Positions 25,049 to 33,292 of a DNA stretch of 64,000 nucleotides are shown piece by piece. The notes beneath the pieces were generated by a model. That model was not told the origin of the DNA and ran no database searches. It saw only the letters and a list, made by a program, of their open reading frames with translations. The translations under genes were made by a program, and so were the position numbers. The stretch's first letter is position 1; each line of letters starts with the position of its first letter. This DNA comes from a bacterium. GTDB taxonomy: Bacteria > Bacillota > Sulfobacillia > UBA995. The stretch covers positions 444,885 through 508,884 of the forward strand of contig JAVHLP010000001.1 of NCBI GenBank assembly GCA_031082145.1, written 5' to 3'.

Positions 25049-26137
25049 ATGCTCAGAGTCGCCGCCCCGGAATACCCGATTGACACGCCCGCCCTGATCG
25101 TGGACGCCGGGATCCTGCTGGCCAACATCAGGCGGATGGCGGGCTTCTTCGCCGGCCGCCCGGCCAAGCTCCGCCCCCACTTCAAGACCCACAAGACGCC
25201 GGCCATAGCCCACCTGCAGTTGCAGCACGGGGCCATTGGCATCACCTGCGCCAAACTGGGTGAAGCCGAGGTACTCGTCCACGCGGGAATCCGCGACGTC
25301 CTGATCGCCAACCAGGTAACTGCGCCGGCTAAGGTCGCCCGCTTGGCCGGCCTGGCCCATATCGCCCACCTGAAAGTGTGTGTCGACGACGAGGAGAATC
25401 TGCTGGCTCTCTCCCGGGCGGCGGTGGCCGCCGGCAGCCGTATCGGCGTTCTGGTCGAAGTCGACGTGGGCATGGGGCGCTCGGGAACCCGATCCGCCCC
25501 GGCCACGCTGAGACTGGCCGCCCGGGCCGCCTCACTGCCGGGGATCGACTTCCAGGGCGTCATGGGCTACGAGGGACATGCCGTATTCCGGGCGTCCCGG
25601 GAAGACCGGGAAGCCGCCTGCCGGGCGGCCAACGCCTGCCTGCTCGACCACGCGGCGGCGGTGCGCCAGGAAGACATCCCCTGTCCCCTAGTCAGCGCCG
25701 GAGGCACCGGCACCTACGACATCTCCGGCGACTGTCCGGGCATTACCGAGGTCGAGGCGGGCAGCTACGTCTTTATGGACGCCACCTACCGTAAGATCGT
25801 GCCCGAGTTCGCCACCGCCCTGACCGCGTTGGCCACCGTGATCAGCCGGCCAGAACCCTCGCGGGCGGTCATCGACCTGGGCATGAAAGCCGTGACCGGG
25901 GAGTTCGGGCTGCCCCAGCCGGAGGGGCTGCCTGGAGCGACCACCCTCGCCCTTTCGGAGGAGCACGGAGTGCTGGAGCTGGAGGGACCGGCCAGGGACC
26001 TCCGGGTAGGTGATCAGGTGGTACTGCTCCCCACCCACTGCTGTACTACCGTGAACCTGCACGACCGCCTCCACGTGAGCCGGGGCGGACGGGTGCAGGA
26101 CGTCTGGACCATCGCCGCCCGGGGAGCCTTCTGCTGA
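25049..26137 (+). CDS. D-threonine aldolase-like PLP enzyme (alanine racemase N-domain fold)
   Basis: The 362-residue product has the N-terminal PLP barrel with RPHFKTHKTP (PLP Lys), LVEVDVGMGRSG, SAGGTGTY, and a C-terminal LLPTHCCTTVNLHD that gives the His-x-Cys-type metal site of the D-threonine aldolase / D-serine dehydratase family. Likely reactions are cleavage of beta-hydroxy-D-amino acids to glycine and an aldehyde, or D-serine dehydration. Formation of glycine would fit the nearby gcvPA/gcvPB. ATG 25049 is used because GGGAGG lies 9 bases upstream. The gene is divergent from pucR and could be its target. Confidence 0.88.
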   Translation: MLRVAAPEYPIDTPALIVDAGILLANIRRMAGFFAGRPAKLRPHFKTHKTPAIAHLQLQHGAIGITCAKLGEAEVLVHAGIRDVLIANQVTAPAKVARLAGLAHIAHLKVCVDDEENLLALSRAAVAAGSRIGVLVEVDVGMGRSGTRSAPATLRLAARAASLPGIDFQGVMGYEGHAVFRASREDREAACRAANACLLDHAAAVRQEDIPCPLVSAGGTGTYDISGDCPGITEVEAGSYVFMDATYRKIVPEFATALTALATVISRPEPSRAVIDLGMKAVTGEFGLPQPEGLPGATTLALSEEHGVLELEGPARDLRVGDQVVLLPTHCCTTVNLHDRLHVSRGGRVQDVWTIAARGAFC

Positions 26138-26321
26138 CGCCGGGCGGTGGCGGCCCCGTGCGGCGCTTATCAGGCGGGGGATGATAGGCGGGAGGCTACC
26201 GGGGATCAGGCGGCGAACCCCTGGAAGTCCCATGACACCTCCGGGAGGGTGACCGTCGACGTTTGACCTCGGCGCCTGGCTGGCGCGAACTCCGATCCTG
26301 GCCTACCCGCTTGCCTGGAGC

Positions 26322-26879
26322 ATGCTATTCCTGGAGGGCGCGGGTGTTCCCGGCATGCCCTGCATACCCCTGTTCCTGGCCACCGGCATGCTGGTCGCCC
26401 GAGGCCGGCTCCCCTTGGCCGGCGTGGTGGCGCTGGGGACGACCGCCATCGTAGCCGGCAACCTGGCCGGCTATCTGGTGGGCAGACGGGTTGGCGGCTC
26501 CGCGCTCAAGTGGCTGGCCCGGCGGGCCGGCTATGGTGAGGAACAGGCCCGGCAAGCCGCCAGACTCTTCCGGCGTTACGGAGGGCTGGCCATCCTGGCC
26601 GGCCGCTGGTTCCTGCCCCTCCGTGCCTCCACCCTGGTGCTGGCCGGTCAGGCGCGCTTTCCCGTACCCCTGTTCGTGCTGTTCTCCTTGCCGTCGGCCG
26701 TCGCTTGGGTGCTCGCCTGGCAGTACGGAGGCTTCCTCCTGGCCCGCGGCACCTTTCGCTGGGCCGGCCTTGCCGGTGACCTCGAACTGCTGGCGGGGCT
26801 CCTGGGGCTGGGCGCCATCCTGGTGGCAGCGGGTTGGCTGGGCTGGATTCTGGTCCGGAACATCCCGCGCCGGCCCTAG
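26322..26879 (+). CDS. DedA family membrane protein (N-terminal start uncertain)
   Basis: The sequence has the DedA/SNARE-associated pattern: LEGAGVPGMPCIPLFLATGML near the start, the GYLVGRRVGG segment, and AGRWFLPLRASTLVLAG (the conserved Gly-Arg...Pro-x-Arg loop), with four to five hydrophobic segments. DedA proteins act in lipid flipping or proton-linked membrane functions. The first standard start is ATG 26322, but the frame is open from 26253 and FDLGAWLARTPILAYPLAW upstream looks like the real N-terminus. A GGGAGGGTGA SD site at 26243-26252 fits a start near 26259, where only ACG is available. Either a rare start, or a sequence change, is possible. Confidence 0.82.
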   Translation: MLFLEGAGVPGMPCIPLFLATGMLVARGRLPLAGVVALGTTAIVAGNLAGYLVGRRVGGSALKWLARRAGYGEEQARQAARLFRRYGGLAILAGRWFLPLRASTLVLAGQARFPVPLFVLFSLPSAVAWVLAWQYGGFLLARGTFRWAGLAGDLELLAGLLGLGAILVAAGWLGWILVRNIPRRP

Positions 26880-26910
26880 CACGAGCGCCAGAGGCAACAA
26901 GCCGCTGCGA

Positions 26911-27747
26911 CTAGTCGGCCGCCTCCACAGTGATGCTGCCGTTGCTCGTCCTCAGGACGAGCAGGGCTGTGCCTCCGCCCAGGGAAGCCTCGATGGCGCG
27001 GGCCGTGTGTAGTTCTCCCAACACCCACCCTGGCATCTTCAGGAGCACGCTGCCGTTGCTGGTCCGGGCGTCCAGGGCCACCGAGGAGGCGGGGGACAAG
27101 CTCACCCGGATGGAGCCGTTACCGGTGGTCAACCGGTACTCCCCATCCTCCAGCAGTCCCAGATCGGCTACTATGCTGCCGTTGCTGGTCCCGGCCGCGA
27201 CGGCAGGGGTGTTGTCCAGAATCAGGTTGATGCTACCGTTGCTGGTGTGGATGGTGACCGGCGCTTCCCACCCGCTCACGCTCACGCTGCCGTTCCTGGT
27301 GGTCACCCGGAGTTCCAAGTCTGGCGGTGCCCATATCTCGTAGGTGACCCGAAGGGCGCCGAAGACCACCGGCGGGACCATGCTATTCCCGCTCAGACGG
27401 AGCACGCCTTCACCGGTCGAGCTGGTGAAGCGCGGGATCACGCTGTCGTGAGCCGGCTTGTTGGAGGCGGCGATATCGGCCCGAGCGACCGCCAGCCGCC
27501 GTTCATCAACGGACGGAAAGACATGGACATTGCCGGTGGCGAACTCCACCTCGAGCACGTCATGGCCGTGGGTGGACACATCGCTCGAGATGTCGGAGCG
27601 GACGAGACCCATGTCCAAAGGCCAGCTGAACAGCCGCGGCCCGATCAGCCGGGTTGCCCCCACCAGTACTCGGTGACCCATATGGCAAACCAGCCAGATG
27701 GCCATGATCACGACCGCCGCGATGACCCAACCCCGCCTGCCGCTCAT
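26911..27747 (-). CDS. DUF4097-type beta-repeat protein with N-terminal membrane anchor
   Basis: The 278-residue protein starts with one transmembrane segment (about residues 7-25). Its C-terminal half has six repeats of about 20 residues, each with a [TS]xNGS[IV] core, the right-handed beta-helix pattern of DUF4097 (putative adhesin) proteins. It is probably exposed outside the membrane. Its start overlaps the bactofilin-like gene by 4 bases, so it is the last gene of the sigma-factor operon. Such proteins are common downstream of ECF sigma/anti-sigma pairs, but their function is not known. Confidence 0.85.
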   Translation of the reverse strand: MSGRRGWVIAAVVIMAIWLVCHMGHRVLVGATRLIGPRLFSWPLDMGLVRSDISSDVSTHGHDVLEVEFATGNVHVFPSVDERRLAVARADIAASNKPAHDSVIPRFTSSTGEGVLRLSGNSMVPPVVFGALRVTYEIWAPPDLELRVTTRNGSVSVSGWEAPVTIHTSNGSINLILDNTPAVAAGTSNGSIVADLGLLEDGEYRLTTGNGSIRVSLSPASSVALDARTSNGSVLLKMPGWVLGELHTARAIEASLGGGTALLVLRTSNGSITVEAAD

Positions 27748-28637
27748 CCGTCATCCCTCCCCGGGCCGGCCGGGCCGGGAGGCAATGCCTCGCCACCGGT
27801 CTCGGTAGGCGGAGGGGGCGCCCAGGGCCGGCGGGTGCCAAAGCGGGTGGCCAGCGTCGCCCCCAAGCCCAGGAGGGTTATGGCTATACCCACAATACCC
27901 GAGACCAAGGGCACCAGGCGAAGCAGGCCCAAGCTAACCACGCCGGCCACAACCGGCCAGTAGCCGCCGGCGGTGGTCACCTTCAGCAGGCGCAGGATGC
28001 CGCCACCGAGCAGACCGGCCAGAGCCGTGAAGCCGAAGAAGTAGGCGGCCACCAGGATGAACAGGACGACGGGCACCAGCGGGATGCCGAGGACCATCAC
28101 CACCAGCAGCAGCAGGGTGAAAGGCAAGGCCAAGAACACGAGCAGGCCGGTCAGGGCCGATCGGGCCGGTTCCCGGGCGATGGTCTCGGCCGTGACGGCC
28201 ACGTTGCGACCCCACAGGGCCACCGTTGCCAGGGCCAGGACCAGCAAGCCGATCCAGGTGGGCAGCCGAGGGACGGGCCACCACCAGCTGCGGGGCAGGA
28301 CCGAGCGCAAGCCAAGGCTGATCGCACCCCCCCGCGCCTGGGCCCCCTCCTCCACAATGACCCGGCCCCCCACGGCTACCACGTCGCCTCCTACCACGGC
28401 GCCGGATCGCACGAGGACGTCCCCGCCCACGCTCACGGCAGCGTCGCGGACGACACCCAGGATATCCAGGCGGCCGCCGATGACCACGGCGTTGTCAACC
28501 GTCGTCCCCGCCGGCACGGTCCCGCTGCCCCCCACCACCACCAGGTCCCCCGACATCGAGCCGGGGTGGACGGTAATGCAGCCGCTCAGAAGAAGGGCGA
28601 ATAACACGAGGGCGACTGCCGGGACGATTCTCCGCAT
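27744..28637 (-). CDS. Bactofilin-like polymer-forming protein with membrane segments
   Basis: The 297-residue protein begins with a lipoprotein-type signal ending LLLSGC (Cys at about residue 20). It then has a beta-helical repeat part (VVIGGRLDILG, VSVGGDVLVRSG, VVAVGGRVIVEEG) like bactofilin/polymer-forming domains, and then about four transmembrane helices and a Pro-rich tail. The combination of lipobox, beta-helix and membrane domain is typical of proteins in ECF sigma operons of Bacillota. ATG 28637 is used because GAGGTGG lies 7 bases upstream, overlapping the track's GTG start. An envelope-stress role is inferred from context. Confidence 0.8.
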   Translation of the reverse strand: MRRIVPAVALVLFALLLSGCITVHPGSMSGDLVVVGGSGTVPAGTTVDNAVVIGGRLDILGVVRDAAVSVGGDVLVRSGAVVGGDVVAVGGRVIVEEGAQARGGAISLGLRSVLPRSWWWPVPRLPTWIGLLVLALATVALWGRNVAVTAETIAREPARSALTGLLVFLALPFTLLLLVVMVLGIPLVPVVLFILVAAYFFGFTALAGLLGGGILRLLKVTTAGGYWPVVAGVVSLGLLRLVPLVSGIVGIAITLLGLGATLATRFGTRRPWAPPPPTETGGEALPPGPAGPGRDDG

Positions 28638-28659
28638 CTTCTCCCACCTCACTTTGGGA

Positions 28660-29193
28660 TCACCGCACGTGCCCCTCTGACCACAGGGCGTTCCACCACA
28701 CAGCCAGGGCCCCCAGGCCCATAGCGGCCACCACGGCCAGCAACACCCCGGTCCCGGAACTCCCCCAGGAGATTACCAGCCACCGAAGACCACTCCAGAG
28801 GGCGAACGCCGCCCCCCGCAAGGCCCCCACGGCCATCCCCCGGAGCAGACCCCAGGCCTGCGCCCCGGGGGCCGGGTCTTGCATCAGGCGGGCGAACACG
28901 GCGAGGCCACCCGCCAGGAAGAACACCGTCAGCCACTGCCAGCCGGTTGCCACCCCTCGTGACGGCAACTCACATCTCCGCGCCGCCTCCAGCAGTCTGG
29001 CCGTGAGCGAGGGCGGGACGGGGACGCTCTCCCATATCGCGAGCGTGGTGGCCAGGCGAAAACCCCGGTTGTAGACATACCGGCATTCCTGGCACCGTCC
29101 GAGGTGTTCCTGGAGCGACTCGCGCCGGGCCAGCCCCAGCTCACCGTCGAGCAGCGCATACCACTCTCTCTCAGCCGGGCATCGCTCCGGCAA
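28660..29193 (-). CDS. Anti-sigma factor with zinc-finger (zf-HC2) domain
   Basis: The N-terminus has the zinc-binding HxxxCxxC motif as EHLGRCQEC, typical of anti-sigma domains that hold ECF sigma factors. It is followed by a helical linker and two hydrophobic stretches, so it is a membrane-bound protein. TTG 29193 is proposed because GGAGG lies 9 bases upstream; the track start at 29223 would extend the overlap with the sigma gene from 23 to 53 bases and has no SD site. The gene overlaps the sigma gene, as expected for a co-translated pair. Confidence 0.85.
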   Translation of the reverse strand: MPERCPAEREWYALLDGELGLARRESLQEHLGRCQECRYVYNRGFRLATTLAIWESVPVPPSLTARLLEAARRCELPSRGVATGWQWLTVFFLAGGLAVFARLMQDPAPGAQAWGLLRGMAVGALRGAAFALWSGLRWLVISWGSSGTGVLLAVVAAMGLGALAVWWNALWSEGHVR

Positions 29194-29692
29194 GTCGTCT
29201 CGCCTCCTCTCCCTCTCCGTCAAGCCTATCCCTGAGCCGCTGCCTGGCCCGGTACAGGCGGTTCCTGACCAGGCTGAGGGGCCAGCCCAGGACGCGGGCG
29301 ATCTCCTCGTAGGAGAGTTCCTGGTAGTAGCGGAGGATCACCACCTGCCGGTAGAGCAGGGGAAGCTCCGATACCGCCCGCCGCACGTCGCCGGCCAGTT
29401 CGCGGTGTGCCGCCTGCCACTCTGGCTGGGCGGTGACGCCGGCGGGGAGCTCGCCGTCCAGTAAGGTCTCTCGCCCCAGCCGCCGCCACCGGTCGGCGCA
29501 CAGGTTCAACACCGTGCGGTAGAGGTAGGACCGGGTGCCGCCGGGGTTCCTGCCCCGAGCGAGCATCCCCAACAGGCGCAGGAAGGCCTCCTGGGTGATC
29601 TCCCCCGCCGTGTCGGCGCTGCCGGTCAGACGACGGGCCAGATTGTAGACGGCATGCTGGTGTTCGCGGACTATCGTCTCGGGATCGGCCAT
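29171..29692 (-). CDS. ECF-type RNA polymerase sigma factor
   Basis: The 173-residue protein has sigma region 2 at about residues 10-75 (VYNLARRLTGSADTAGEITQEAFLRLL) and region 4 at about 115-160 (LPLLYRQVVILRYYQELSYEEIARVLGWPLSLVRNRLYRARQRL). ATG 29692 lies 5 bases after GGAGG and fits the family; the track ORF starts 42 codons too early. It heads the operon sigma / anti-sigma / bactofilin-like / DUF4097. No additional sensor gene is present, so the signal is probably received by the membrane anti-sigma or the beta-repeat proteins. Autoregulation is likely but no promoter was recognised. Confidence 0.92.
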   Translation of the reverse strand: MADPETIVREHQHAVYNLARRLTGSADTAGEITQEAFLRLLGMLARGRNPGGTRSYLYRTVLNLCADRWRRLGRETLLDGELPAGVTAQPEWQAAHRELAGDVRRAVSELPLLYRQVVILRYYQELSYEEIARVLGWPLSLVRNRLYRARQRLRDRLDGEGEEARRLAGAMPG

Positions 29693-29780
29693 CGCCGCCT
29701 CCAGTCCCCATCTCGCCTCACCTGTTACAACGTTCGGGGACGGGGAAAGTCTGACCCGCGCCCGATCCTGCTGGCAGCAG

Positions 29781-30581
29781 TTAGCGGGTATGCGGGTCGA
29801 GCCGATCCCGCAGACCATCCCCCAGCAGATTGAACCCCAGGACGGTGACGGCTATCGCCAGACCGGGGAACACCGCCATCCAGGGCCCCCGGCCGAGGAA
29901 ACTCTGGGCCTCGCCGATCATCCTCCCCCAACTGGGATCAGGGGGTTGAACGCCCAACCCCAGATAGCTGAGGGCCGCCTCGGCCAGCACGGCGGTGGAC
30001 ACGCTGAGGCTGGCCTGGATGACCAGCGGGGTAGCCAGACCGGGCAGCAGGTGGCGGAGGAGGATGTGCCCATTGGTGGCCCCCAGAGCCCTCGCCGCCT
30101 CGACGTACTGCTCTTCCCGGAGGGATAGCACCGATCCCCGGGTCAGCCGGGCAAAGACCGGTATATTCACCAGACCTATGGCCAGAGCGGTGTTCAAGTT
30201 CCCCGGCCCCCGCACGGCCACCACCATGAGGGCAAACAGGATGGCGGGAAAGGTCAGCATGGCATCCACCGCCCGCATCAGCAGTTCATCGGCCAAGCCA
30301 CGGTGCAGGCCCGAGAGCGCCCCAGCCAAGCCGCCGGCCCCGAGGCCGATGGCTACGGCCCCCAGGGCCACGGCGAGGCTCGGCAGCCCGGCCGCCAGGA
30401 CCCGGCTGAAGATGTCCCGGCCGTACTGGTCGGTGCCAAAGAAGTGGGCGGCCCCCGGGGGCTGTACCCGGTTGCCGATATCCATGGCGAGCGGGTCACG
30501 GGGGACGGCGAGCGCCCCGACCATCGTGGCCGCCAGCACAAGGCCGACCAGAGAGAAGCCAAGGGTCAGGTTCCGGTTCAC
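29781..30581 (-). CDS. Peptide/nickel-type ABC transporter permease (DppC-like)
   Basis: The 266-residue membrane protein has about six hydrophobic segments and the binding-protein-dependent permease loop with EAARALGATNGHILLRHLLPG. The GTDQYGRDIFSRVL motif near residue 50 is typical of the DppC/OppC subfamily. It overlaps the DppB-type gene by 4 bases and is the last gene of a three-gene operon with binding protein first. No ATPase genes follow, which is unusual for the family, so ATPases from elsewhere must energise it. Confidence 0.9.
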   Translation of the reverse strand: MNRNLTLGFSLVGLVLAATMVGALAVPRDPLAMDIGNRVQPPGAAHFFGTDQYGRDIFSRVLAAGLPSLAVALGAVAIGLGAGGLAGALSGLHRGLADELLMRAVDAMLTFPAILFALMVVAVRGPGNLNTALAIGLVNIPVFARLTRGSVLSLREEQYVEAARALGATNGHILLRHLLPGLATPLVIQASLSVSTAVLAEAALSYLGLGVQPPDPSWGRMIGEAQSFLGRGPWMAVFPGLAIAVTVLGFNLLGDGLRDRLDPHTR

Positions 30582-31525
30582 GGTCTCGGCCCGATCCGGG
30601 GATCGAGCTTGATGTACAGAAGGTCGACGGCGGAGTTCACGGTCACAATGGCCACCGCCACGAGTAGCACCGTCCCCTGGACCAGGGGCAGGTCCCGGCT
30701 GGAGATGGCGTGCAGGAGCAGCCGGCCCACTCCGGGCAGCGAGAATACCTGCTCCACCACAACGCTCCCGGCCAGCAGGGCCCCAAGCTGCAATCCCAGC
30801 ATGGTAAGGGGCGGGATAAAGGCGTTGCGCAGAGCGTGCCCATACACCACCCGGCGCTCGGGGAGGCCCTTGGCCCAGGCGGTGCGCACGTAGTCCCGGG
30901 TGAGCACGTCTAGCAACGAACCGCGCACCAGGCGGGACATCACGGCCACGCGCGCGGCGGCCAGGGCGATGGCGGGCAGTACCAAGTGGCTGAGAGCCCG
31001 GCCCGCCCCCGCCTCCCAGCCCGGGAAGCCGCCCGCAGGAAGCACCGGCCAGAGCAGGGAGAAGACGATGATGAGGATCATGCCTAGCCAGAAGGCGGGT
31101 ACTGCCAGCCCCAGTTGGGTCAAGGTGAGCACGGCCAGATCGACGCCTTGCCCCCGGCGGACCGCCGCCGTCACGCCCAGCAAGATCGATCCGGCAGTCG
31201 TGACCGCCATCGCCAGCAGCGCCAGGGGGATGGTGACAGGCAGGCGTTCTCGTACGAGATCCACGACCGGCCGCCGGTAGCTCAACGACCGGCCGAGATC
31301 ACCGCGGGCCACGCCCCCCAACCAGTGGAGGTAGCGGGCGGCCACCGGACGGTCAAGCCCCAACTCGGCCCGGAGTTGGGCCAGAGCCTCGGCGGTGGCC
31401 TCAGTGCCGAGGACGATCTGGGCAGGATCGCCGGGCAGGACCTGGAAGACCAGGAACACGATGGTTCCCACTACCAGCAGGGTGCCAGCCAGGCCGGCCG
31501 CCCGACGGGCCAGCCGGCCTGTCAC
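30578..31525 (-). CDS. Peptide/nickel-type ABC transporter permease (DppB-like)
   Basis: The 315-residue protein has the DppB pattern: an N-terminal transmembrane segment ending FLVFQVLPGDPAQIVLG, a loop with ELGLDRPVAARYLHWL, and the permease EAA loop with RTAWAKGLPERRVVYGHALRNAFIPPLTMLG. It forms the membrane channel with the DppC-like partner. Its end overlaps the next start by 4 bases, and it begins 9 bases after the binding-protein gene. Substrate may be di/oligopeptides, nickel or other solutes; the sequence does not decide. Confidence 0.92.
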   Translation of the reverse strand: MTGRLARRAAGLAGTLLVVGTIVFLVFQVLPGDPAQIVLGTEATAEALAQLRAELGLDRPVAARYLHWLGGVARGDLGRSLSYRRPVVDLVRERLPVTIPLALLAMAVTTAGSILLGVTAAVRRGQGVDLAVLTLTQLGLAVPAFWLGMILIIVFSLLWPVLPAGGFPGWEAGAGRALSHLVLPAIALAAARVAVMSRLVRGSLLDVLTRDYVRTAWAKGLPERRVVYGHALRNAFIPPLTMLGLQLGALLAGSVVVEQVFSLPGVGRLLLHAISSRDLPLVQGTVLLVAVAIVTVNSAVDLLYIKLDPRIGPRP

Positions 31526-31534
31526 CGGCGAGCC

Positions 31535-33067
31535 CTACCTGGTCTTGTGGACGGTGCTGAGATCATAAACATCGATCGGGAAGAACCTCCATCCCCGCAC
31601 CGTCTCTGCCGCCCCCATCACGTGGTGGGGAGCCTGCAGCCACACCGCCACCGCATCGCCGGTCAGGGTCTTCTGAAGGAGAGAGTACAGCTGGTGGCGG
31701 CGGGCGAGGTCGGTGCAGGCGGCCGCCTCGGCTATCAGCTGGTCATAAACGGGGTTGTCGTAATTCATGTAATTCTCCCTGCTCTTGGACACGTACCGAT
31801 TGAGGAAGGGGTCGGGGTCAAGACGGCCGGTGTGGCCGATGACCGTCAGGTGGTACTGGCGTTGCTCGTAGATCTCCTTCAGCCAGCGCCCCCATTCCAC
31901 GACCTCCAGGCGAGCCCGGATGCCGCCGGCTCGTAGCTGATCGGCGATGATCTCGCCGGCCCGCCGGTGCAACTCGTAGGCGTCGGGCAGGTGAATGGTG
32001 ACCTCGAACCCGTCCGGATAGCCGGCCTCCCCGAGAAGCTGACGAGCCCGGGCCGGATCGTGTTCATAGGCCCCGGTCAGATCCTCGTAGTAGGGGCTGA
32101 CCGGGGGCATGTGACTGCCGATGACGGTTCCGTAACCCCAGACCGCCCCGTCCACCACCGCTTGACGGTCGACCAGGTGGCTGAGAGCCCGGCGCACACG
32201 CAGGTCGTCGAAGGGAGGCCGGGCGTTGTTGATGGCCAGTAGCTGCACGGCGTTCATGGGGGCGGACAACACCTTGAGCCCGGGGGTGGACCGGACCTGA
32301 TCCGCAGTCTCGGGCGGCAAGACGGTGATCACATCCACCTGCCCAGCCTGGAGGTGTCGGAGTTGCACCGCCCCGTCGGGGATGATCTGGAAGACGACCT
32401 CATCCAGGTAAGGCAGCTCATCCACGCCGTACTCCTCGAACCGGGCCAGCTTGACGTGCTGCTGTGGTCGCCATTCCACAAAGCGGAAGGGCCCTGACCC
32501 AACCGGTTGGTTGAAGAGGTCGGCGGCGTCCACGGGAACCACCGCCGCCCAGCCCATGGCGAGGTTGGACAGAAAGGCGGCCGAGTACTCAGCGAGGCGG
32601 ATGACGAGGGTGTGCTCCCCGGCTATGACGAGTTCGCCGATCACCGCGTAGTCCTTGCGCCGGGGATGCCCCGTCGCCGGGTCCAACAGCCGTTCGAAGC
32701 TGGCCTTGACTGCCGCGGCGTCGGCGGCGCGACCGTCGTGGAACCTCGCGCCGGGGCGCAGGTAAAAGGTGTACGCCAGCCCGTCGGGAGACACCTCCCA
32801 CTCAAGGGCCAGGGCCGATTCCAGTTCACCGTTGGGATCGACCTGCACCAGGGTCTCGTAGAGGTTGCGGGTGATCTGGAAGGTGGCCGCAGCGACCGCC
32901 TTGTGGGGATCCAATCCCGCCGGATCGGCGGGAACGGCCACCACCAGGGTGCCGCCCCGTACCGGAGAGGGATCGGCGTGCGGCAGGGCAGGCCCGGGCC
33001 GGCAGCCGGCCAGGAGACTCGCCAGCAAGGTGGCCGCCAGAATGGCGGCCGTCATCCGATAGGACAT
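31535..33067 (-). CDS. Peptide-type ABC transporter substrate-binding lipoprotein (SBP family 5)
   Basis: The 510-residue protein starts with a lipoprotein signal (LASLLAGC, Cys about residue 22) and then RGGTLVVAVPADPAGLDPHKA, the classical family 5 start. Other family segments are LALEWEVSPDGLAYTFYLRPGARFHDG and VRRALSHLVDRQAVV. ATG 33067 is used, behind GGAGG; the track ORF adds 32 residues. It is the first gene of the operon with the two permeases. It is predicted to bind peptides or other small solutes outside the membrane. Confidence 0.93.
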   Translation of the reverse strand: MSYRMTAAILAATLLASLLAGCRPGPALPHADPSPVRGGTLVVAVPADPAGLDPHKAVAAATFQITRNLYETLVQVDPNGELESALALEWEVSPDGLAYTFYLRPGARFHDGRAADAAAVKASFERLLDPATGHPRRKDYAVIGELVIAGEHTLVIRLAEYSAAFLSNLAMGWAAVVPVDAADLFNQPVGSGPFRFVEWRPQQHVKLARFEEYGVDELPYLDEVVFQIIPDGAVQLRHLQAGQVDVITVLPPETADQVRSTPGLKVLSAPMNAVQLLAINNARPPFDDLRVRRALSHLVDRQAVVDGAVWGYGTVIGSHMPPVSPYYEDLTGAYEHDPARARQLLGEAGYPDGFEVTIHLPDAYELHRRAGEIIADQLRAGGIRARLEVVEWGRWLKEIYEQRQYHLTVIGHTGRLDPDPFLNRYVSKSRENYMNYDNPVYDQLIAEAAACTDLARRHQLYSLLQKTLTGDAVAVWLQAPHHVMGAAETVRGWRFFPIDVYDLSTVHKTR

Positions 33068-33292
33068 CTCCCCATCCTCCTTGTGAGCACGGGAGTGAGG
33101 ACGGGAGGCACTCCCCGGAGAAAACCCCCCTGCGCCAACAGGGAGGCGACCTCGAGGGCACACGCTGCCCGGGCGCCTGACTCCCCTTGGTCCCAGTCCT
33201 CACGGATCCAAGCCTGAGGTTACCTGCGCCGTGCTCTGACTAGATTCTACCACATCCCGGGATGCGGGAGCAACCGGCAGGCTCGAGCTTCG

